Positions 1-6,489 of a stretch of 19,477 nucleotides of DNA are shown piece after piece (the first letter of the stretch is position 1; each line of letters begins with the position of its first letter). Position numbers and translations under genes: made by a program. This DNA is from Halieaceae bacterium UBA3479 (GTDB lineage: Bacteria > Pseudomonadota > Gammaproteobacteria > Pseudomonadales > Halieaceae): positions 4,759-24,235 of the forward strand of contig DFQW01000143.1 in the NCBI GenBank assembly GCA_002377985.1. The letters are read 5' to 3'. Below the pieces are notes generated by a model that ran no database searches, was not told where the DNA came from, and was given only the letters and a program-made list of their open reading frames with translations.

Positions 1-35
1 AGCATCTGCTGTTCTTCAGAAAATTCAAAGTTCAT
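1..35 (-). CDS. Acyl-CoA dehydrogenase, N-terminal fragment (cut by window edge)
   Basis: Only the first codons are visible. They run from an ATG at 35 on the minus strand and read MNFEFSEEQQM. This closely matches the usual start of acyl-CoA dehydrogenases, a short hydrophobic lead followed by S/N-E-E/D-Q, and resembles the DFELNDEQQ start of the dehydrogenase at the other end of the window. Acyl-CoA dehydrogenases are FAD enzymes that form the 2,3-double bond of an acyl-CoA and pass electrons to ETF and then ubiquinone. The gene lies 51 bases downstream of the Coq4 gene on the same strand, so co-transcription is possible. Substrate and completeness cannot be judged from eleven residues. Confidence 0.5.
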   Translation of the reverse strand, partial: MNFEFSEEQQM

Positions 36-47
36 GTGTTTATCCCG

Positions 48-59
48 GGGGTTTACCCC
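48..59. repeat. Short GC inverted repeat between coq4 and the next gene
   Basis: GGGG-TTTA-CCCC is a perfect 4-base-arm inverted repeat, centred 18 bases upstream of the ATG at 35. No T-run follows it on either strand, so it does not look like an intrinsic terminator. As RNA on the minus strand it could form a small stable hairpin in the leader of the downstream dehydrogenase gene. A regulatory role is conjecture. Confidence 0.3.
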
Positions 60-86
60 TAGATTAGCAAAAGTCAGGCATTGCGC

Positions 87-833
87 TTATGCCGTAGCTA
101 ACAGGTGAGGTGTTTGATCCCGCAAACGGTGATAGCGGAGTGGCGCTGTGAAACCGAGCTCGGCGCGCACCGCATCGAGGGACTGCGCCAGCTTCTCCTC
201 CCACTTGATCTCGACCATCCACGCCGCGTTTCGGCCAATATCCGCGCCTTCCTTAATTAACCACCGGATATCAAACTGCGGCACCTCGCGGAGATACTTC
301 CACTGGCCGATCTTCACTATAAAACTGATACCGCGGTTCGGGGTTTGTGTTTTCATGAACGACAACAGGCTCAGCTCGCCCACAGGGTCGCGACCGTAGC
401 CGGTCATCACATGCTGCAGGTCATGAATATCTCTGAGCCGGTCGGCCAGCCAGATCTCGTCCTCGGATAACCCGCGATAAATATCGTAGCGCGAGGGCGT
501 CTCGCTGGACGCGATCAGCCCGTCTGCCGATAAATTCTCGCCGTGAACAAAGTCGCAGTAGACCCGCCCGATCGATCCTTCGGGCAGGCTAAGTAACCAC
601 TCGCGGTTATTGAGCCGCTCTACAATGTTGGGCTTCTCCCGAAGCAGAGTCCGGCCCCTCTCCGAGCGACGGAGCCGCCTTAGGGCAGCGCCGAGGCTGT
701 CGCCTTTGAGCGCCTCGATAATATGGAAGACTTGCGTGGTATCGTCCGGATTTTTCAGTAGCTCACGCATGGCGCGCCAAGCCCGGAGAGGCTCAACACG
801 CTGACGCGCCAACATCGCCTTTAATCGTCTCAT
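87..833 (-). CDS. coq4: Coq4-family ubiquinone biosynthesis protein
   Basis: The protein belongs to the Coq4 family, which in eukaryotes takes part in oxidative decarboxylation of the coenzyme Q head group and assembly of the biosynthetic complex. The signature metal-binding motif HDxxH-x11-E is complete. Counted from the upstream GTG at 890 it is H156, D157, H160 and E172; from the ATG used here subtract 19. The family pattern LPxGSxGxxYxxF...ADGL precedes it. I prefer the ATG at 833, with purine-rich GAGAAG upstream, giving about 248 residues. A GTG at 890 would add 19 arginine-rich residues but has no visible ribosome binding site. The gene sits downstream of a NhaC-type transporter and just upstream of an acyl-CoA dehydrogenase start on the same strand. 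No other ubi gene is in view, so the quinone role rests on the family alone. Confidence 0.85.
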   Translation of the reverse strand: MRRLKAMLARQRVEPLRAWRAMRELLKNPDDTTQVFHIIEALKGDSLGAALRRLRRSERGRTLLREKPNIVERLNNREWLLSLPEGSIGRVYCDFVHGENLSADGLIASSETPSRYDIYRGLSEDEIWLADRLRDIHDLQHVMTGYGRDPVGELSLLSFMKTQTPNRGISFIVKIGQWKYLREVPQFDIRWLIKEGADIGRNAAWMVEIKWEEKLAQSLDAVRAELGFTAPLRYHRLRDQTPHLLATA

Positions 834-899
834 TCGCTTCTCTATCTGCCCAGCGCGTTGGCGTGGGCTGCCTTGCCGACTCACAACCACGCCATCACA

Positions 900-915
900 G
901 GTACTGTCGCGTACC
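900..915. repeat. Inverted repeat between NhaC-type gene and coq4
   Basis: GGTAC-TGTCGC-GTACC is a perfect 5-base-arm inverted repeat in the gap between the transporter stop (930) and the Coq4 gene. It could be a small mRNA hairpin in the minus-strand transcript. There is no T-run, so it is not a convincing terminator. It may be chance. Confidence 0.25.
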
Positions 916-929
916 GGGTAGCCCGCGAA

Positions 930-2264
930 TCAAGCAACTATAACAAATAGGACAGCGGTGATTAACGCACCCAACAATGCGTATGGCAGTTGCGTTATCG
1001 CGTGCTCGTGGGTTTTGCACCCTGCCCCCTGCGCTGACAGCACCGTGGAATCTGAATAAAAACAGGCATGGGAACCAAAACCGCTGGCCGAGAAAAGCGC
1101 ACCCATCACCAGCGGGATGCTGACATCAAAGGTCTGCGCCAAGGGGAAGGCGATTGGCATGGTAATGGCAATAACGCCCCAGTTGGAACCCGTGGTAAAG
1201 GACAACAAAGACACCGTGACGAAGACCACTACCGGCAGTAATTCGGCTGTCATAAAGGGTGACACGGCGTCGATCACATACGGAGTCAATCCCAAACGAT
1301 CATTGGCCTCCACAAAAACAAAAAGGGTCAGCAGCATCGAGAGCACCGGCACCATCGATTTAATGCCGTCTACGCAGGTATCGAACAAGTCAAACAGTGG
1401 CATTACCCGCCACAGTGCGTAATACACAAATGTGAACAGAATGGCTGCAATAACGCCCCGCAACAAATCAATGCTGGGGAACACGGTGAAAAACACCAGA
1501 GCAAAAATAGGGAAGAAAAAAACCATCATACTGCCCCGGGAGCTTTCCTCAACCGCCAGCGCATTGTCCTCATGGATGCCCAAATCACCGGTCGTCTCGG
1601 CCCGATGCTCGGCGCGGCGCATGGCACCGACGAGAGGAATAATGCCCATCGCCACTAACGGTACAATGAGAATGGCCACAATCGGATAGAACATGTAAGG
1701 GATGGTCTCGACAAAGACTTGCAACCCCTCCCCTTCGGCTGCCACGCCGTTTTGCTCGAGGAGACTGGCGAAATAAGCGCCCCAACTCGACAGGGGAATG
1801 AGCAAACAGAGCGGCGCGGCGGTTGAATCAACGACATAGGCGAGCATGGCCCGGGAGGTACGAAAGCGATCTGTCACTGCCTTCATGGTGGCACCGACAG
1901 TCAGGGAATTGAGATAGTCATCCAGGAAGATGACCAAGCCCAATCCCCAGGTGGCCAGCAAACTGCCGCGCTTGGTCTCAATGCGGTCGATCAGCGCACG
2001 CCCAAACGCGTGCGAACCACCACCCTTTACCAAGAGTCCAATGAAACCACCGTACAGGCCACATACCAGCATGACCCAGGCGACATCCTCGGTCATGAGC
2101 ACCTGCAATGTCGCCCCCGCAATCGCATCCAGAAACGCAGCACCTTCCAAAATAAAGAAGGCGAATAGCGCTCCCGCGAGCACTGACTCCAGCGTACGAT
2201 GACTCCAGATGGCCAGCGCCAGTACCAGCACCGTGGGAAGTAACGCGACTAAACCGTAATCCAT
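930..2264 (-). CDS. NhaC-superfamily transporter (Na+/H+ antiporter family)
   Basis: This polytopic inner-membrane protein of about 444 residues is hydrophobic from end to end, with roughly eleven to twelve membrane segments. It belongs to the NhaC-type Na+/H+ antiporter family. The family core is clear: FLDDYLNSLTVG with adjacent acidic residues (D117, D118 counted from the TTG at 2270), then a second acidic site VVDSTAAP (D148) and LIPLSSWGAY. A C-terminal repeat, SFTTGSNWGVIAITMPIAFPL, mirrors this half. The family exchanges Na+ for H+ or moves organic anions and amino acids, and the sequence does not tell me which. ATG at 2264 is preferred. A TTG at 2270 adds two residues and sits closer to the AGGA at 2275-2278. 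The gene is divergent from the HAD-PlsC gene and leads a possible operon with coq4. Confidence 0.85.
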   Translation of the reverse strand: MDYGLVALLPTVLVLALAIWSHRTLESVLAGALFAFFILEGAAFLDAIAGATLQVLMTEDVAWVMLVCGLYGGFIGLLVKGGGSHAFGRALIDRIETKRGSLLATWGLGLVIFLDDYLNSLTVGATMKAVTDRFRTSRAMLAYVVDSTAAPLCLLIPLSSWGAYFASLLEQNGVAAEGEGLQVFVETIPYMFYPIVAILIVPLVAMGIIPLVGAMRRAEHRAETTGDLGIHEDNALAVEESSRGSMMVFFFPIFALVFFTVFPSIDLLRGVIAAILFTFVYYALWRVMPLFDLFDTCVDGIKSMVPVLSMLLTLFVFVEANDRLGLTPYVIDAVSPFMTAELLPVVVFVTVSLLSFTTGSNWGVIAITMPIAFPLAQTFDVSIPLVMGALFSASGFGSHACFYSDSTVLSAQGAGCKTHEHAITQLPYALLGALITAVLFVIVA

Positions 2265-2276
2265 TGCCAAGACGAT

Positions 2277-2291
2277 CCTGATCGAATCAGG
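2277..2291. promoter_or_regulatory. Palindrome overlapping the NhaC-type gene's ribosome binding site
   Basis: CCTGAT-CGA-ATCAGG is a perfect 6-base-arm inverted repeat lying 13 to 27 bases upstream of the transporter ATG. On the minus strand one arm contains most of the AGGA ribosome binding site. Folded in mRNA (loop UCG), the hairpin could limit translation initiation; as DNA it could be an operator. A second small repeat, GCCCG-AGCG-CGGGC, lies directly upstream at 2291-2304. No family can be assigned. Confidence 0.35.
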
Positions 2292-2376
2292 CCCGAGCGC
2301 GGGCGAGGGCTACTATTAGCGCACCAAATGTCCTTTTAGACGAGTGGTTAGAACGGCAGTTTTGGGGTTTTTACGC

Positions 2377-2406
2377 TTGGTTCTCGCGCCTTCAAAAGTG
2401 TAATGT
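2377..2406 (+). promoter_or_regulatory. Possible sigma-70 promoter for the plsC-plsB-gpsA cluster
   Basis: TTGGTT (2377-2382) and TAATGT (2401-2406) are separated by 18 bases and would place a start about 35 bases before the GTG of the HAD-PlsC gene. The match is moderate and found by eye only. The -10 element overlaps the palindrome at 2402-2418, which would suit repression if both are real. Confidence 0.25.
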
Positions 2407-2418
2407 TCAACATTTGAA
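2402..2418. promoter_or_regulatory. Overlapping palindromes upstream of HAD-PlsC (candidate operator)
   Basis: Two interlocked inverted repeats share bases: AATGTT-C-AACATT (2402-2414) and TTCAA-CAT-TTGAA (2406-2418). They lie 32 bases upstream of the GTG start, in the intergenic region that also serves the divergent transporter. Dense dyad symmetry in a divergent control region suggests a dimeric repressor site. It does not match the lipid regulator boxes I know (FadR, FabR, PsrA). Confidence 0.35.
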
Positions 2419-2450
2419 AGGGCCAACCCCTTCGCTCAAGGCTAGTTCAC

Positions 2451-4097
2451 GTGTCACTCTCTCATTTGCTGAAGCAGATCGCTGAATCAGAGCCGGGTCC
2501 CGAGACCTGCGCGCTGTTCGATTTCGACGGGACCATCATCTCGGGATACTCCGCGACCGCCTTTCTGAAGGACCAGATCTCTCGAGGGGAGCTGTCTCCC
2601 GCGGACCTCATTCAGCTGACACAGGCGGCGACCCGGTTTGGTATCGGTTCGCTGGGCTTTTCAGCGCTGATGGCAGTCCACGCGCAATATCTGGCGGGTC
2701 GCTCCGAGAGCGAATACACCGCTAACAGCGAGCGGCTGTTTCGACGCGCAATCGCCAAACTCATTTATCCTGAAGCGCGACAACTCATCGATGCGCACCG
2801 CGCAAAGGGGCATAGCATTGCGATTATCAGCTCAGCCACGCCCTATCAGGTTTTACCGGCAGCGAGAGACCTCGGAATAAACGAGGTATTCGCCACCGAC
2901 CTTGAGGTACTGGACGGATATTTCACCGGTGGCGTCGTCACGCCCACGTGCTTTGGTGAAGGTAAAGTACGCGCCGCCGAGACTTTTGCAGAGAAGCACG
3001 GCACTTCGGTTGATCGCGCCTTTTTTTACAGTGACAGCACCGATGATATTGAGCTACTCGAACACGTCGGCCATCCGGTCGTGCTGAACGGCAGCAATTC
3101 ATTGCGGGCCATAGCGAGAGAAAAGCGCTGGTCGAGTGCTGACTTTTCTAGCCGCGGCAATGCGACCGGCGGCGAGATCCTGCGATCACTCGCCGCCACA
3201 GGTTCGCTGGTGAGTAGTTTTATGATGGCGCTCCCCTTGTACGCCCTCAGCGGCTCCCGTCGCGACGCGGTCAATTTTTCTATCTCGCTGTTCGCCGACA
3301 CTGCCAGCGCACTCATTGGGATGAAACTGGATGTTCGTGGACGCGAAAATCTCTGGAATAACCGCCCGGCTATTTTCATGTTTAACCACCAGAGCAACGC
3401 CGATATGTTGGTGATGGCCAGCCTGATCCGACGAGATATCGTGGGGATTGGCAAACGCGAACTGAAAAACCTTCCCATCATCGGCCCGCTATTGGGGGCC
3501 ACGGGAGTTGTGTTCATTGATCGGAGTAACCGTCAGGCAGCGATAGACGCCATGGCGCCGGTGGTTGACACCATGAACAAGGAGCGCAAAAGCCTCGTGC
3601 TGGCACCCGAGGGAACCCGGGCGCCGACACGGAAACTGGGTGCTTTTAAAAAAGGCGGATTCCATATCGCGATCCAATCAGGCCTTCCCATCATCCCGGT
3701 GGTCATCCATAACTCGGGAGATATCTCACCCAAGGGTGATCCTATCTTCCGTAGCGGCACAGTCCATGTCGATGTCTTACCCGCCATCGACACATCATCT
3801 TGGTCTGTCAAATCCATTGATGAGCATGTTGCTCAGGTGCGTAATGCTTTTGCACGGACACTGGGACAACCTGAACTCTCGGTGCAGGAGACAGCGGAGC
3901 TGCAACGCAGCACACCCGATGATTTGAAGCCCGAGGTTCGCGGCCAGCGAACCAAGGTGCGGAATACCGCGGAAAAGGTCTTGACCGGGGCACGCAACGC
4001 CCCCGCACAAGGCCGAAAAACAGGAGCTCCCCTCCCCTCGGCGCTGGATAACTTCCTGAACCTCGACGAGCAAGAGACTCCGGCCACAAGGCATTGA
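2451..4097 (+). CDS. plsC: HAD-IB phosphatase / 1-acylglycerol-3-phosphate acyltransferase fusion
   Basis: A two-domain protein of 548 residues. The N-terminal HAD-IB domain (about 18-230) has the nucleophile motif DFDGT with D24 and D26, a motif II region ISSATP, a motif III lysine in GEGK and motif IV SDSTDD (D195, D198, D199), so it looks catalytically intact. The C-terminal PlsC domain (about 270-475) has block I NHQSNAD (H313, D318), a VFIDRSNR segment and block III EGTR (E387-R390). PlsC domains acylate lysophosphatidic acid to phosphatidic acid. The phosphatase domain might act on a phosphorylated lipid, which is inference. About 75 polar residues follow, probably disordered. The start is GTG, with AAGG 9 bases upstream. 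PlsB and GpsA follow on the same strand. SerB-like HAD/PlsC fusions are known next to plsB2 in mycobacteria. Confidence 0.9.
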   Translation: MSLSHLLKQIAESEPGPETCALFDFDGTIISGYSATAFLKDQISRGELSPADLIQLTQAATRFGIGSLGFSALMAVHAQYLAGRSESEYTANSERLFRRAIAKLIYPEARQLIDAHRAKGHSIAIISSATPYQVLPAARDLGINEVFATDLEVLDGYFTGGVVTPTCFGEGKVRAAETFAEKHGTSVDRAFFYSDSTDDIELLEHVGHPVVLNGSNSLRAIAREKRWSSADFSSRGNATGGEILRSLAATGSLVSSFMMALPLYALSGSRRDAVNFSISLFADTASALIGMKLDVRGRENLWNNRPAIFMFNHQSNADMLVMASLIRRDIVGIGKRELKNLPIIGPLLGATGVVFIDRSNRQAAIDAMAPVVDTMNKERKSLVLAPEGTRAPTRKLGAFKKGGFHIAIQSGLPIIPVVIHNSGDISPKGDPIFRSGTVHVDVLPAIDTSSWSVKSIDEHVAQVRNAFARTLGQPELSVQETAELQRSTPDDLKPEVRGQRTKVRNTAEKVLTGARNAPAQGRKTGAPLPSALDNFLNLDEQETPATRH

Positions 4098-4099
4098 GT

Positions 4100-4111
4100 G
4101 AGCGCGCGCTC
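4100..4111. repeat. 12-base perfect palindrome after the HAD-PlsC stop
   Basis: GAGCGCGCGCTC starts two bases after the TGA of the HAD-PlsC gene, in the 58-base spacer before PlsB. It could fold as a 4-base stem with a GCGC loop. There is no T-run, so it is unlikely to stop transcription. It may modulate mRNA stability between the two genes, or be chance in GC-rich sequence. Confidence 0.25.
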
Positions 4112-4155
4112 CTGCAGATGGCCACAAACTTGACCCGAAACACGGTGGTCGCCTG

Positions 4156-6489
4156 ATGCCCATCGGTGCTAATCCCTGGCCGGACGGTGATGCTCCCGTC
4201 ATTTTTCTGCTCGACGCCCGCGGCAGCTTTGACAGAAGCCTGCTGGAGCGCAGTATCGCTGCGCACAGCATGGCTGACCGCGCTAACGAGATCGTCTCTC
4301 TGGATCTACGCGATGATCGCAAATCACTCTCGGTGCAGGATCTCGTCAGTGCAATAACGCGTTATCCCGAGGCGATCGTGGCGCCGCTTAGACTGTGTTG
4401 GACGCGTCCCGATCAGATCGCCAGTAAAGGACCAAAACTGACGGATATCTTTTCCAGCGGTGACGGTAGCCCACCGCGATGGCTGGCCGGCATCATCGCC
4501 CGACGCCACCCAGACAGGCTACACGTGACGCTGGGTGAACCCGGAACATTGGTCGCGATGGGCGAACGGTTTCAATCTAAATCCGACTTGGCGCCCAATG
4601 CAGCGATAGAGTCGTTTGCGGTCTTTGTCGCGCGTCAAGCTGCCATCGTCATGGATATTGCCGAGCGGCAGTTAATCGGCGGACGCTACAAAGTTCCGCG
4701 CTACGTACGCCAAAGTATCCGAAACAGCCGAAGCTTCAGAACCGAACTCCTCACGATTGCCAACGACAGCGGCAAACCGATAAAAGTGGTGAAGGCCGAG
4801 GCCAAGCAATACCTACGCGAGATGATTTCGATCCCCACGCGATTCTGGCTCGATGTGTGGGCCAAGCTGTGTAACCTCGGTCTGGGTCTGGGCTACGACA
4901 AAACGCTGCAATACGACGCCCAGGACCTCGAAAGAGTCAGACACATCGTGCGCAACTACCCGTCGGCGCTCCTGTGGACACATAAAACCTATATCGACGG
5001 CTTTGTCGTGCCAAAAATTCTCTTCGACAACGACTTTCCGATGCCGCATTTTTTTGGCGGCGCCAATTTGAATATTCCTGTATTGGGGTTCTTCCTCAGG
5101 CGCGCAGGCGCGATCTTTATTCGTCGCAGCTTTCAGGACAACGAGATTTATAAACTCAGTCTGAAGCAATACATCGGCTACCTCATGGAAAAGCGCTTTC
5201 CCATGACCTGGTCTTTCGAGGGCACACGCTCACGGCTGGGCAAATTGATGCCACCAAAATATGGATTATTGAAGTATGTGCTGGAGGGTGCGCACCATGC
5301 GGGGGCTCGCGATATACATATCATCCCGGTTTCGGTCTCCTATGATCTGGTGCGCGATGCAGAAGAATACGCGCGAGAACAATCGGGGGTACCCAAGGCG
5401 CCCGAGTCTGTCGGCTGGTTGGTAAGATATTTGCGCAGTCTGGCGCGACCCATGGGCCGCATTCACGTCGACTTTGGTGAACCGGTTAAGCTCGACAAAG
5501 CACCGCTGCCCGATGACACCCTTGCGATCTCTAAAATTGCTTTTCAGGTTGCTGTTGAAGCCAACAGAGTCACACCCGCCACGTTTCCCGCCGTTGTCTC
5601 GTGCTCGCTACTTGGTGCTTTTCCCCGCGCCCTCACCGAGGCCGAAGTCGTTCGCGAAGTGAGTGATATCACCCTCTGGGCGACGACACGAGGAGTCAGA
5701 TTGTCGCCGGATTTCAACGCGAATTACGCCGACAATATGCCAGCGCTTCTGGGCAATATGATCGATGAAGGCATTATCACGCGATTTGATGCCGGGCCCG
5801 AGACGGTTTATGGCATCGCAGAGGGTCAAGCCGCTATCGCCAGCTTTTACCGCAATACCATCGTCCACTTTTTTCTGCATCGCGCTGTGGCAGAACTGGC
5901 ACTGCTCGCCGTGGCTGAAAGAACATCAGATGCACCAACAATGGAGCGATTTTGGGGTGAAGTTCGAAAGCTCAGGGACCTGTTCAAATTCGAATTCTTC
6001 TATCCCGAAACCCATGCATTTGAGGCCCAGATCGATGAAGAACTGAGCCGCGAGGCACCCGAATGGCAAACACTCCTAGAAGATGACGCCGGCAACGCCC
6101 GCATCCTGCTGAACGCCCTGTCGCCCAAGGTGGCGCACTTTACGCTGATGATTTTTGCCGAGGCTTACAGTATTGGCGCCGACATATTACTGCGGTTCGG
6201 TGACGAACCGGGCTTTGGTGAGGAGGCGTTTATCGGTCGATGCATGAGCTATGGCAAGCAGGCATACTTGCAAAGAAGAATCAGTAGTGAGGCATCCATT
6301 GGAAAGCTGCTGTTTGCCAACGCGTGGAAAATGTTGACCAGCCGTCATTTGATCGAGTCGGGTGAGGGGCGAGTCGCCCAAGCGGAGGCCTTGAACCAAA
6401 TAATCCGGCGGCTCGAAGTGATTCGCGCACTGAGTATCGCCCAGCGCGGTGCCAATACGTTACGGGATGCAGCTCGTGAAGCCATTTAA
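4156..6489 (+). CDS. plsB: Glycerol-3-phosphate 1-O-acyltransferase, PlsB family
   Basis: At 777 residues this is close to the roughly 800 of E. coli PlsB. The enzyme makes lysophosphatidic acid from glycerol 3-phosphate and acyl-CoA or acyl-ACP at the inner membrane. The family blocks are present in order: block I WTHKTYIDG (H276, D281), GGANLN, block II FIRRSF (321-326), block III EGTRSR followed by GKLMPPKYG (E355 onward), and IIPVSVSYD. The large N-terminal region begins with the VIFLLDARGSFD segment expected of PlsB. Block I differs from E. coli HRSHMD but keeps the essential H-x4-D spacing, and block III with its PPK/YG tail resembles actinobacterial PlsB. ATG at 4156 follows GGTGG at a spacing of 7. 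The frame is open upstream only to 4102, with no other start. It overlaps gpsA and is probably co-transcribed with HAD-PlsC. Confidence 0.93.
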   Translation: MPIGANPWPDGDAPVIFLLDARGSFDRSLLERSIAAHSMADRANEIVSLDLRDDRKSLSVQDLVSAITRYPEAIVAPLRLCWTRPDQIASKGPKLTDIFSSGDGSPPRWLAGIIARRHPDRLHVTLGEPGTLVAMGERFQSKSDLAPNAAIESFAVFVARQAAIVMDIAERQLIGGRYKVPRYVRQSIRNSRSFRTELLTIANDSGKPIKVVKAEAKQYLREMISIPTRFWLDVWAKLCNLGLGLGYDKTLQYDAQDLERVRHIVRNYPSALLWTHKTYIDGFVVPKILFDNDFPMPHFFGGANLNIPVLGFFLRRAGAIFIRRSFQDNEIYKLSLKQYIGYLMEKRFPMTWSFEGTRSRLGKLMPPKYGLLKYVLEGAHHAGARDIHIIPVSVSYDLVRDAEEYAREQSGVPKAPESVGWLVRYLRSLARPMGRIHVDFGEPVKLDKAPLPDDTLAISKIAFQVAVEANRVTPATFPAVVSCSLLGAFPRALTEAEVVREVSDITLWATTRGVRLSPDFNANYADNMPALLGNMIDEGIITRFDAGPETVYGIAEGQAAIASFYRNTIVHFFLHRAVAELALLAVAERTSDAPTMERFWGEVRKLRDLFKFEFFYPETHAFEAQIDEELSREAPEWQTLLEDDAGNARILLNALSPKVAHFTLMIFAEAYSIGADILLRFGDEPGFGEEAFIGRCMSYGKQAYLQRRISSEASIGKLLFANAWKMLTSRHLIESGEGRVAQAEALNQIIRRLEVIRALSIAQRGANTLRDAAREAI

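Noticed and set aside
48..59. GGGG-TTTA-CCCC as a terminator of coq4
   Set aside because: The stem is only four base pairs and no T-run follows on the minus strand.
834..890. N-terminal extension of Coq4 from GTG 890
   Set aside because: The 19 added residues are arginine-rich and unlike the family, and no ribosome binding site precedes the GTG. Not excluded, only less likely.
3795..4322. Overlapping minus-strand open frames opposite the end of HAD-PlsC and the start of PlsB
   Set aside because: Low-complexity, arginine/serine-rich, no domain, and they overlap two well-supported genes.
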